A DNA stretch of 64,000 nt from an uncultured Lachnospiraceae bacterium (GTDB taxonomy: Bacteria; Bacillota; Clostridia; Lachnospirales; Lachnospiraceae): positions 79,718-143,717 of the forward strand of contig CAMWQW010000010.1 of the NCBI GenBank assembly GCA_947176505.1. The letters are read 5' to 3'. Shown piece after piece: positions 43,864 through 53,000 of the stretch. Under the pieces are notes generated by a model, which was not told where the DNA came from, searched no databases, and was given only the letters and a program-made list of their open reading frames with translations. Made by a program: the position numbers and the translations under genes. The stretch's first letter is position 1; every line of letters starts with the position of its first letter.

Positions 43864-45760
43864 TTCCTGCTACCTCCTTGTCCTTGTAATACTGTGCCTG
43901 AATCTCGAACATTTCTGCATAGGCGCCGTCAATACGAAGAAGTTCATCGTGTGTGCCGTACTCAATCAATTCGCCGTTTTTGAACATAGCGATATTGTCG
44001 CAGAAGCGTGTGGAAGAAAGACGGTGGGAAATGTAGACCGCGGATTTATCACCGATTATTTCATTAAAATTTCTGTACAAGTCATATTCCGCAAGCGCGT
44101 CCAATGCAGCAGTAGGTTCGTCCAGAACAATAACGGGAGCGTTTTTATATAATGCTCTTGCCAAAGCAAGCTTTTGACGTTCTCCGCCGGATAGGTCAAC
44201 ACCGTTATCGTGGATGATTTTAAGAAGCTGAGAGCTTATCCCTTCGGGAAGGCTGTCAATCTTTTCCTTCATGCCTGCTCTTATCAGACATTGTTCGGAC
44301 AGTGCTGTATCAGTGTCATCAGGGCTTTTCATGGATACGTTTTCTGACATGGGGAAAGCGAACAGTTCAACATTTTGAAACACGGGAGAGAACAGCTCGT
44401 AATAATCGCGACATCGAAATTTGCGTATATCAATGCCATTCAGATAAATAACACCTGTTGTTGGGTCGTAGAGTCGGAGCAGCAGCTTGATAAAAGTCGT
44501 TTTGCCTGCACCGTTTAAGCCGACAACGGCTAGTTTTTCCCCTGCGTGCAGAGTCAGGTTGAGATTCTTTAAAGCATACTCTTCAGTGCCGTGATACTGA
44601 TAGGAAACATCGCGAAATTCAAAAGTATAGTGCGATGCCTTGGGAACGGGAATGCAATCTTGGGCGTCTTCATCCGGTAAATCCATAAAGGAGCGATAGT
44701 CGTCTATTTGCATGGAACATTCTTTAAAGTGTCCGATGGAATTGAGAAATTGTGTTAATGCAGAGGTAAATGTCGTGGACAGTCCGAGGTAGAGCGTGAA
44801 ATTGCCAATAGACATATCCCGTGAAAGAACGCTGTAAATTAGGATGCCATACACACAAATCTGCGACAGGAAGGATAAGCCGTGGGAGAAGATGCTGTTA
44901 TAAATCCAAAGATTCCGGCTATAGAGCATCTTATCCTGTTTTTCCATAAGAACATCATGATGTTTTACTGCCAGCCAATGCTTCATATGGAAGAGGCGGA
45001 TATCCTTGGCGTACTGGAAATTCTGTGTAACCTGCGCCATATATTCGATTTTGCGTCGCGTGGGAGGAAGCTTCTCCCATACCATACGACGGTCTTTGAT
45101 GATTGTATAGCGGAAAAAAAGAAACTGTATGTAAGAAAGTATGCTTAGAATCACAATCATACGCCAGTCCAGTATGGCTACGGCGCAAATTGTAACAATC
45201 ATAGTCAGAAACTGAATGCCGAAGTCGTAGACGACACGCATCATGCCTTCTATGCCTTGTTCGTTTCCGCTGGTCGCAACAAGTGCTTTGTTGTGCATGT
45301 CGAGAATCTCCGGCTGCTCGAGAGTCTGATAATTCATGGAAAGGGACTTGGCTACGCGCTCGCTGGTAGTACGCATACGGGCATACAGCATATTGTACCA
45401 TATCCGGTTGTTAGCGGCAGAGCCTGAGAGAAGGCATACAAGCTCAATGAGTGCCATAAAGATTACGAGGTGCAAAAGCGGCGCAATGTCATGAGTGGAG
45501 TTCTCGGTCTGTATCTGAATCAAGTCAATGACATACTTGCCGATAAAACTCCATAGGTATTCCGTTATAGAATTTGTAATTACTCCGATTATCATGATGA
45601 GGAGCAGAGCAGGAGAGTATTGTCTGATTTTGCCCAGTACAAAATAAATATTGTTTATGATACCGTATTCTGTATGGAGTGGATTATCATTTTGTACTTT
45701 GTTTGTCTGCTTGCTGAAAAAACGTTTAACTGTGCTCTTCTGTGGCGTACGTGTCGACAT
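43856..45760 (-). CDS. ABC exporter half-transporter, first of pair
   Basis: A 634-residue protein with a roughly 40-residue cytoplasmic N-terminus (STRTPQKSTVKRFFSKQ...), six helices (about 50-330) and a nucleotide-binding domain with GLNGAGKTT, LSGGERQK and VIVLDEPTAALD. It resembles its downstream partner along the whole length, so the pair arose by duplication. ATG 45760 follows GAAAGGA. A 17-bp inverted repeat lies 33-82 nt upstream. Confidence 0.9.
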   Translation of the reverse strand: MSTRTPQKSTVKRFFSKQTNKVQNDNPLHTEYGIINNIYFVLGKIRQYSPALLLIMIIGVITNSITEYLWSFIGKYVIDLIQIQTENSTHDIAPLLHLVIFMALIELVCLLSGSAANNRIWYNMLYARMRTTSERVAKSLSMNYQTLEQPEILDMHNKALVATSGNEQGIEGMMRVVYDFGIQFLTMIVTICAVAILDWRMIVILSILSYIQFLFFRYTIIKDRRMVWEKLPPTRRKIEYMAQVTQNFQYAKDIRLFHMKHWLAVKHHDVLMEKQDKMLYSRNLWIYNSIFSHGLSFLSQICVYGILIYSVLSRDMSIGNFTLYLGLSTTFTSALTQFLNSIGHFKECSMQIDDYRSFMDLPDEDAQDCIPVPKASHYTFEFRDVSYQYHGTEEYALKNLNLTLHAGEKLAVVGLNGAGKTTFIKLLLRLYDPTTGVIYLNGIDIRKFRCRDYYELFSPVFQNVELFAFPMSENVSMKSPDDTDTALSEQCLIRAGMKEKIDSLPEGISSQLLKIIHDNGVDLSGGERQKLALARALYKNAPVIVLDEPTAALDALAEYDLYRNFNEIIGDKSAVYISHRLSSTRFCDNIAMFKNGELIEYGTHDELLRIDGAYAEMFEIQAQYYKDKEVAGIG

Positions 45761-45792
45761 GGCGGCAGTCCTTTCATCGGTGCATATATATA

Positions 45793-45842
45793 AATACCTT
45801 ATACATAAGAAGGAATGTTACTCTACTTATATATAAGGTATT
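45793..45842. promoter_or_regulatory. 17-bp inverted repeat before exporter pair
   Basis: AATACCTTATACATAAG (45793-45809) and CTTATATATAAGGTATT (45826-45842) are inverted copies with one mismatch and a 16-nt spacer. It is nearly all A/T with no terminating T-run, so an operator is more likely than a terminator. A TetR-family gene sits 3.4 kb away. Confidence 0.5.
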
Positions 45843-45858
45843 CAATGCGGCATGTAGC

Positions 45859-48126
45859 TTAATAACCAAGGAATTCTCTCTGCGCCTTGATTTCCGGCGG
45901 AATATCCGCTCCCATATTTTTGATTTTCTGGAACAGGTTATTATAATGGTGAATCTTCTGTCCGAGCTTAATGTCGTAGCGTTCCATTGTCTCTTTGTAA
46001 AGAGGGTTCATCTTGAGCTTATCACGTATCTCCTTGGAGAACGGACAGTAAGTAAATAGAATAGCACGTGCTATCTTATTTAATCTCGGAGAACCGGCAC
46101 CTTCAAACAGAACCCATGATACATAATCTCGAATAAACATTTCCTTGAAACTGTTCTTCGCTTTCTGCATGTTGAGCTTAATCTTATCTTTGGCATCCGG
46201 TGACAGTTCATGGTTTTTCTTATAGAACTGAATGTAATCGAAATATTCGCTTGTGAGAGACGCTTCCGAAATATCGTTCCATCTTGCGCCTTGAACACGC
46301 TTGCACATTTCCCAGCGGTAGTCTCCGGTCAGTCTGACCAGAATGTTGGTCAAGTCTTCCATCTGGAAGATGGATACCATCATGCGGGAAGGGGTAGTAC
46401 GCTTACGCCCTTCTATTTCCTGCCACATAACGCCTCGGACACCGACGTTGGGCATCAGAATGATATCAGGAAGAATTTCGACACTGACATATTCTTTACC
46501 GATTCCAAGGTTCGGATTGGTGTAAATTACTTCACGGTAGTATGCGCCAAAGTCAACGGCGCGGAGCTGATTAAATGTTTCTTCCACTTTGTCGGCTGAG
46601 ACGAGGGATTTGTCTAACTCTTTCAGAACATTGTGCTCTGAAAAGATTGGACAGAAGCAGCTGATTCGTCCGAATGTAATTTTGTTGACGGACTGGAACA
46701 TATTTGCAAGTTCGAAGAGAACCTGCTTCTCTCTGTCTTTGAGCATTGTGGTTTCTTCCGCAGCACTGATTTTGCCGGTCACTTTAAGTTCATGTACATG
46801 TGCCTGATAGTCGGTATCAAACTCGTTACGGCTGGGCGTCTTCTTTCCGTCGTAGATGGCATGCAGCCATTCATAGATGGAATATACCTTTCTGGCTGGG
46901 TCGGTAGGCAGCTTATTTACAATGGAATAAAGGTAAGCGGCATTTTCCATACCCGCAAGGTGTTCATCCACATAGCCGAAATTAAAGAACATCAGTAAAA
47001 CCTTAGGAATTTCAAAATCTTGAAGGCTTCGGATGAATGCTTTCTCATATATTTCATAGAACATCTTCGTGATAGTCAGACGCAGACGTCTGGATGCATC
47101 GTCAGAGTTGTTCTTATCGGTCAGCTTGCTGTACTGGCTGATTGCGCTTCTGAATGCGTTGGCGGTTTCTTCATCCACTTTGGCATAGGAGAGAATCGTA
47201 TTCAAAGAATCTCGTATTTCCGGTATGTCATTTGCTTTAGCGCTTCCCTCAGCCGGCTGGTCTTCAGGTGCCTGATCTAATGTATTTAGACGTTCACGGT
47301 ATTCGGCGACGCGCTGTTTATACATTTCTTTGTCGATAGACGGCTGGCTCTCTAACTGAATCATCATGGTGGAAATAGATGCAATCAGGGAAGTAGAATC
47401 ATCGTCATGAGAACCAATCCGGTAGAGCAGGCTGGCATAGAGGTCAAAGAAATCCAGTCGGTTTTCGCTCATTAAGAGATTTATAATCTCAGATTTATAG
47501 TCATATAAAACACGACACACGGAGATGACATGATAGACATCTTCGCTTGCCTTTAACAAAAGTCCTTGCAAAAAGTCGGGATCCTGTCCCTTGACAGCGG
47601 CTCCGGGAACAAGCTTACGCTGCTGTGCGTAGTAACCGCCGAGCCAGCTGGGAATGTCTTCTTCCAGAACCAGTTCGGATAATGTCTCCATACCGGGGAG
47701 CGCTCTGGCTGAAATGCCGTGTTTGGAGCAGAAATTTCGATATCCTTCATAACTGTCCATCAGATAATGGTAGAAGTTATCGCAGTCAAAACGTGCCAGT
47801 TCGTACTGGTCGAGAATTTCCTGAAGCTGCTTGAACATTGAAGTTACAATTCGGGCAGCCATTTCCGGATTCGTATGCAGAATGCCGGACAATTGTGTTA
47901 CAGAATACGGATAGGAACCGATAGAGGAAGTTTCTTCAGCCTGATAGGTGATAAAATGGGAATCAAAGAAAAGTTCACAGGCTCCGATTACGTCTCCTTT
48001 ATATAAGTAGAACTCGCCACCCGGATAGGTAGCGCGTATGGTACCCTTAGCAATTACATATAAAGAGTTGATTGGCTGCTCGCTCTGAACCACGACTGTC
48101 CCTGACGGAAATTCTTTTACGTTCAT
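45859..48126 (-). CDS. Large protein with Crp-like cyclic-nucleotide-binding domain
   Basis: A 755-residue soluble protein. Residues about 1-115 fit a cyclic-nucleotide-binding fold (FPSGTVVVQSEQPINSLYVIAKGTIRATYPGG, GDVIGACELFF), but the classical phosphate-binding cassette Arg is not obvious. The remaining 640 residues are mostly helical with no helix-turn-helix, kinase, cyclase or GGDEF/EAL motif I can see; the last third (LPDIILMPNVGVRGVMWQEIEGRKRTTPSRMMV) has a distinctive beta region. Sensing by the N-terminal domain with an unknown output is the likely plan. It precedes the exporter pair by 98 nt on the same strand. Confidence 0.7.
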   Translation of the reverse strand: MNVKEFPSGTVVVQSEQPINSLYVIAKGTIRATYPGGEFYLYKGDVIGACELFFDSHFITYQAEETSSIGSYPYSVTQLSGILHTNPEMAARIVTSMFKQLQEILDQYELARFDCDNFYHYLMDSYEGYRNFCSKHGISARALPGMETLSELVLEEDIPSWLGGYYAQQRKLVPGAAVKGQDPDFLQGLLLKASEDVYHVISVCRVLYDYKSEIINLLMSENRLDFFDLYASLLYRIGSHDDDSTSLIASISTMMIQLESQPSIDKEMYKQRVAEYRERLNTLDQAPEDQPAEGSAKANDIPEIRDSLNTILSYAKVDEETANAFRSAISQYSKLTDKNNSDDASRRLRLTITKMFYEIYEKAFIRSLQDFEIPKVLLMFFNFGYVDEHLAGMENAAYLYSIVNKLPTDPARKVYSIYEWLHAIYDGKKTPSRNEFDTDYQAHVHELKVTGKISAAEETTMLKDREKQVLFELANMFQSVNKITFGRISCFCPIFSEHNVLKELDKSLVSADKVEETFNQLRAVDFGAYYREVIYTNPNLGIGKEYVSVEILPDIILMPNVGVRGVMWQEIEGRKRTTPSRMMVSIFQMEDLTNILVRLTGDYRWEMCKRVQGARWNDISEASLTSEYFDYIQFYKKNHELSPDAKDKIKLNMQKAKNSFKEMFIRDYVSWVLFEGAGSPRLNKIARAILFTYCPFSKEIRDKLKMNPLYKETMERYDIKLGQKIHHYNNLFQKIKNMGADIPPEIKAQREFLGY

Positions 48127-48198
48127 AAATATACCCCCTTCATCTGCCGATGTGCAGATGCCCCTTCTTAATATAAATTTGTAAATTTATAAATTGCT

Positions 48199-48227
48199 AT
48201 AATGATATAATTATAATACACTGCCAA
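48199..48227 (-). promoter_or_regulatory. Promoter of the Crp-like domain gene
   Basis: On the minus strand TTGGCA (48222-48227) and CATTAT (48199-48204) are 17 nt apart, about 70 nt before the gene. Confidence 0.5.
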
Positions 48228-48379
48228 TGTATTTTGGTGTGCCTGCGACCCTTTGTCACTATTTTTTAGTTTACTACTTTTGCGCGATAATTACAAGGAA
48301 GAATGAGAGTTTGGCGTGCTGCCTAGCAAATTGCACAAGAACTTTACAGGTATTTTGTGCTGTACTTTTAAAAAAAGTA

Positions 48380-48388
48380 TGCTAGAAT
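48380..48388 (+). promoter_or_regulatory. Extended -10 promoter for the 48528 gene
   Basis: TGC followed by TAGAAT fits an extended -10, 140 nt before the gene. No good -35 precedes it. Confidence 0.35.
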
Positions 48389-48527
48389 AAAATGACAGAG
48401 GCTACGACAGGGTTGTCGAAAGATGTGTTGACAATCTTGTCATATTTAGTTAAGGAAGCGTGTTATCACAGTAAAATGCTCTGACATGGATTTATGCAGT
48501 TGAGCGTGCGCAGAAAAGAGGATCAGT

Positions 48528-49010
48528 ATGGAAAACGAAATCCGTATGGAAAGTGAAGATATTGCATACAGGCGGCAGGTGGTTGAGATGTACAAGCCGG
48601 ATGTCGAGCGGTTGATTCGTTATCTTCCGTGGCTTCAGGAGAAGGCGGGGAGTAGTGTTGCGGAGAATTTCGAGGGTTCCGGAATCAAGGGACATTCCAT
48701 TACATTTCCGGTATATGACGGTACGCTTATGAGCTTTATCAAGGAAGTACAAAAGACGACGCTGATTGATCGGAATTATCCTTATGTCTATTCCAAATAC
48801 AGATACAGGACGGTTCAGGATGAGCTCAGAGCGATTGACCGGGCAAGTATTAAAGACATGGATATTCTGAAAGGGATTTTGTCAAAGTATGTGCTGGGCG
48901 GTATGACTAAGGGAAGATTATGGACAGAAGCAGTGTATAACAGGATATTCCTGAATGTGATCCGTAAGATGAAAGAGAATTTAGAGTTCTGGGATAAGCC
49001 GATGGTATGA
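48528..49010 (+). CDS. Uncharacterised 160-residue protein
   Basis: A soluble, mainly helical protein. Residues about 18-40 (VVEMYKPDVERLIRYLPWLQEKAG) and 60-75 (TFPVYDGTLMSFIKEVQKT) resemble segments I have seen in small Firmicute proteins of unknown function, but I cannot name a family with confidence. No signal peptide or cysteine cluster. RBS GAGGATC before ATG 48528. It is followed after about 100 nt by a TetR gene on the same strand. Confidence 0.65.
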   Translation: MENEIRMESEDIAYRRQVVEMYKPDVERLIRYLPWLQEKAGSSVAENFEGSGIKGHSITFPVYDGTLMSFIKEVQKTTLIDRNYPYVYSKYRYRTVQDELRAIDRASIKDMDILKGILSKYVLGGMTKGRLWTEAVYNRIFLNVIRKMKENLEFWDKPMV

Positions 49011-49114
49011 CCACTTGGGTCAATTGAAAATCTGTCGTAACATAAGTAGAGGGGAATAAGCCGGATTCAAAATTAGGGTACGGAATCGAAGAGGGAGAGG
49101 GAAGCAGTAACGAT

Positions 49115-49696
49115 ATGGGTGAAAAATCAGTACAGAAGAAACAGTACATTTTGGATACGGCGAGAAGGGTGTTTGCCGAGAAAGGCTACAAAAATGTGAC
49201 GATGAAGGACATTGTGGAAGCATGTGAGATCAGCCGTGGCGGTTTATATCTGTATTTCGACAGTACAGAACAGATTTTGTTAGAAATATTGCAGATGGAA
49301 GCACAGGAGACGGACGATGTCTTTACCGTGCAGATTACACAGGAGGACACGGCGGCGGATATTCTCCTTCTTTTCCTCAAGGAACAGAAGAAGGAACTGC
49401 TGCAGAAGAAGAGTAGTTTGACTGTTGCAGTCTATGAATATTTCTTCGCGCACAAATCGACTGATAAGAACAATATGCTGCGAAAACAGTTTGATGCGGG
49501 CGTCAAGGTATTGGAGAAGCTCATTGAAGCGGGGATTGCCAGCGGAGAGTTTTATTGTGAGGATCCAAAGGGAGCGGCAAGTAATATTATGTATGTGCTG
49601 GAGGGGATGAAGATTAATGCGCAGACCTTCGGCATTACGGAGAAGATGGTAGATGAGCAGTTACTGTATATTATGCAGGGATTGATTATAGAATAG
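49115..49696 (+). CDS. TetR-family transcription regulator
   Basis: A 193-residue repressor: helix-turn-helix IVEACEISRGGLYLYFDSTEQIL near 34-56 after the typical YILDTARRVFAEKGYKNVTM, then a helical ligand domain. The start has GAGGGAGAGGG upstream. TetR proteins often control exporters; the nearest are the ABC pair at 42-45.8 kb, which has a large inverted repeat before it. That link is only a suggestion. A terminator hairpin follows. Confidence 0.92.
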   Translation: MGEKSVQKKQYILDTARRVFAEKGYKNVTMKDIVEACEISRGGLYLYFDSTEQILLEILQMEAQETDDVFTVQITQEDTAADILLLFLKEQKKELLQKKSSLTVAVYEYFFAHKSTDKNNMLRKQFDAGVKVLEKLIEAGIASGEFYCEDPKGAASNIMYVLEGMKINAQTFGITEKMVDEQLLYIMQGLIIE

Positions 49697-49704
49697 TTGA
49701 GTGG

Positions 49705-49737
49705 CGGCAGATGCCTGTAAGGGTGTCTGCCGTATTT
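49705..49737 (+). terminator. Terminator after TetR gene
   Basis: CGGCAGA (49705-49711) and TCTGCCG (49726-49732) with further partial pairing inside, followed by TATTT. The T-run is short. Confidence 0.55.
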
Positions 49738-49947
49738 ATGATATGACAGTTGTTTTTGATTTGAGAGGTAAGAATATGTGGGGCGATTGATTTGGTTTTA
49801 CTTCCTGTTTTCGCATTTTCAATTGTAAAAAAGGCGGATTGACGCGACGAGAAAATTTGTCTTGCTTATATTGAAATTTACAGGGTGACTTGTACAGACG
49901 GAGAGTCGACAGGAGAATGGTGGACGGTGGAATGATGAAAACTTTGA

Positions 49948-49976
49948 TTGAAATGTGGGGAGATATTTGGCATAAT
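49948..49976 (+). promoter_or_regulatory. Promoter of purL
   Basis: TTGAAA (49948-49953) and CATAAT (49971-49976) with a 17-nt spacer. The start would fall in the left arm of the hairpin at 49978-50034. The remaining gap from 49738 shows no other signal. Confidence 0.6.
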
Positions 49977-49977
49977 A

Positions 49978-50034
49978 GAACATGAAGTTAGGCTAGGACA
50001 TCAAAGTACGATGTCCAAGTATAACTTCATGTTC
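49978..50034 (+). repeat. Long nested inverted repeat before purL
   Basis: GAACATGAAGTTA (49978-49990) pairs perfectly with TAACTTCATGTTC (50022-50034), enclosing a second hairpin GGACATC/GATGTCC (49996-50016). It lies directly after the promoter, 42 nt before purL. It may be an operator (dyad DNA) or a leader RNA hairpin; no purine riboswitch consensus is present. Confidence 0.65.
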
Positions 50035-50076
50035 GGGAGTATGTAGTGTGATTGTAAGGGTAAAGGAGAAAGCAGC

Positions 50077-53000
50077 ATGGGAAATGTGAAGCGGATTTAT
50101 GTGGAGAAGAAGGAACCTTTCGCGGTTAAGGCGAAGGAGCTGAAGGAGGAAATCGGAAGCTATCTCGGTATTGACGGGGTGAAAGATGTTCGGGTATTTA
50201 TCCGCTATGATGTGGAGAATCTGTCGGAAGAGGTTTTTAACAAAGCCTGCCAAACTGTTTTCTCGGAACCGCCGGTAGATATTTTATATGAAGAGACGAT
50301 TCAGATTCCGGAGGACGGGAAGGTCTTCAGTGTGGAGTTTTTACCGGGACAGTTCGACCAGAGAGCGGATTCTGCTGAGCAGTGCGTGAAATTCCTGAAA
50401 GAAGATGAGGAGCCGGTGATCAAGACGGCGGTTACTTATTTGATTACAGGAAATGTGTCAGGCGATGAGTTTGCCAAGATTAAGGCATACTGCATCAACC
50501 CCGTGGATTCCAGAGAGACGGATATGATAAAACCGGACACGCTCATTACCGTATATGATGAGCCGGCGGACGTGGCAGTATTTGACGGTTTTGCTGCGAT
50601 GCCTGAGGCGGAGCTTAAGAAACTGTATGATTCTCTTGGTCTTGCAATGACCTTTAAGGATTTCTTACATATACAGAATTATTATCAGACAGAAGAGCAC
50701 AGAGACCCGACGATGACGGAGATTCGTGTGCTTGACACTTATTGGTCGGATCACTGTCGTCACACTACTTTTTCTACGGAGTTAAAAGAGGTAGAGTTTG
50801 CGGATGGGTTCTATCAGAAGCCGATTAAGGATACTTATGAGAATTATCTTGCTGTCAGGGATGAGATTTTTGCAGGCAGACAGGACAAGTTCGTCTGTCT
50901 GATGGATTTAGCGTTGATGGCGATGCGTAAATTAAAGAAGGACGGGAAGCTGGACGACATGGAGCAGTCAGATGAGATTAATGCCTGCTCGGTGGTAGTT
51001 CCCGTGGAGATGGATTATGGCGCAGGGAAAGTGACGGAGGAATGGCTTGTCTTTTTCAAGAATGAGACGCACAACCATCCGACGGAGATTGAGCCTTTCG
51101 GTGGCGCGGCAACTTGTCTTGGCGGTGCGATTCGTGATCCGCTTTCAGGGCGCGGTTATGTGTATCAGGCGATGCGTGTCACGGGTGCAGCCGATCCTAC
51201 GGTGCCGGTGGCTGAGACGCTCAAGGGCAAGCTGTCCCAGAAGAAACTGGTACGCGGCGCGGCAAGCGGCTATTCATCTTACGGCAACCAGATTGGATTG
51301 GCGACCGGATTGGTCAAGGAAATCTATCATCCTGATTATGTGGCAAAAAGAATGGAAATCGGTGCGGTCATGGGTGCGGCGCCGAGAAAGAATGTTATCC
51401 GTGAGACGTCAGATCCTGATGATATTATCATTCTTCTTGGCGGCAGAACCGGGCGTGACGGCTGTGGTGGCGCAACAGGTTCTTCTAAAGTGCACACGGA
51501 GAGTTCCATAGAGACATGCGGTGCGGAGGTTCAGAAGGGAAATGCGCCGACAGAACGTAAGATTCAGAGACTGTTCAGACGTGAAGAAGTCAGCAGGTTG
51601 ATTAAGAAATGTAATGATTTCGGTGCCGGCGGCGTGTCTGTGGCAATCGGAGAGCTGGCGGACGGTCTTGTGGTTGACCTTGACAAAGTGCCGAAGAAAT
51701 ATGCGGGATTAGACGGTACAGAGCTTGCAATTTCCGAATCACAGGAGAGAATGGCAGTTGTGGTAGCGCCGAAAGACGTGAAAGCTTTCTTGGATTATGC
51801 GGCGGAAGAAAATCTGGAGGCGGTAGAGGTTGCAGTTGTGACCAAAGAGCCAAGGCTGGTGCTTAGATGGCGCGGTAAAGAAATTGTAAATATTTCCAGA
51901 GCATTTTTAGATACTAACGGCGCGCATCAGGAGACTGCCGTTTCAGTAGATATGCCGGAAGAAAAAGAGAATTATTTGAAGAAAATCGCTACGCCTGCAG
52001 TTGCGGAAGCAGTCGCAAAAGGAGAAGTGAAGAAGGCGTGGCTGACTCTTTTGAACGATTTGAATGTGTGCTCGCAGAAGGGCTTGGTGGAGATGTTCGA
52101 CGCCTCTATTGGTGCGGGCAGCGTATACATGCCTTATGGCGGTAAATATCAGTTAACGGAAACGCAGGCTATGATTGCAAAACTGCCTGTTTTAAAAGGT
52201 AAAACAGATACTGTGACGATGATGAGTTATGGCTTTGATCCGTATTTGTCCAGCTGGAGTCCGTATCACGGCGCAATCTATGCCGTAACGGAGTCTATGG
52301 CAAAAATCGTGGCAAACGGCGGGGACTACAAGACCATCCGTTTCACATTCCAAGAGTATTTCAGAAGGATGAGTGAGGAACCTCATCGCTGGAGCCAGCC
52401 ATTCGCGGCGCTCCTTGGCGCGTATGATGCGCAGATGGGATACGGACTGCCTTCCATCGGCGGTAAAGACTCTATGTCCGGTACTTTTAACGATATCGAC
52501 GTGCCGCCCACGCTTGTTTCTTTTGCCGTGGATATCGGTAAGCAGGGCAATATTGTGACGCCGGAGCTCAAGAGGGCGGGCAATAAGCTGGTTCGATTCC
52601 ATATTGCGAAGGACGAGTATGACCTGCCGGTATATGAAAATGTCATGAGTGTGTATGATACAATTCTGACACTTATGTCACAGAAGAAAATCGTATCGGC
52701 ATATGCGCTTGATGCCAAGGGTGTGGCAGCCGCTGTCGGCAAGATGGCATTCGGTAATAAACTAGGAGTGACTGTGGAGAGCAGTCTGGCGGCGGATAAG
52801 CTTTTCGACAACGGTTTGGGTGAGATTCTGGTGGAAATGCCGGCGGAGGCTGTAGCAGATGTTGACGGTGCAGTCGCTAATGCGGCGGGTACTGCCGGAA
52901 GCGGTTTGAAATATACGATAATCGGTACGGTATCGGAGGAATCCGTATTTGTCTATGGTGACGTGATGATTACTATGGATGAAGCGCTGCAGGCATGGAC

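Larger units (their letters stand above)
48127..48527. other. 401-nt divergent intergenic region
   Basis: No gene. The first 120 nt are strongly AT-rich with small palindromes and hold the minus-strand promoter; near 48380 is a plus-strand extended -10. The rest shows nothing I can name. Confidence 0.55.

Noticed and set aside
49738-50076. Purine riboswitch before purL
   Set aside because: The conserved junction bases and kissing loops are absent; only the nested dyad is present.
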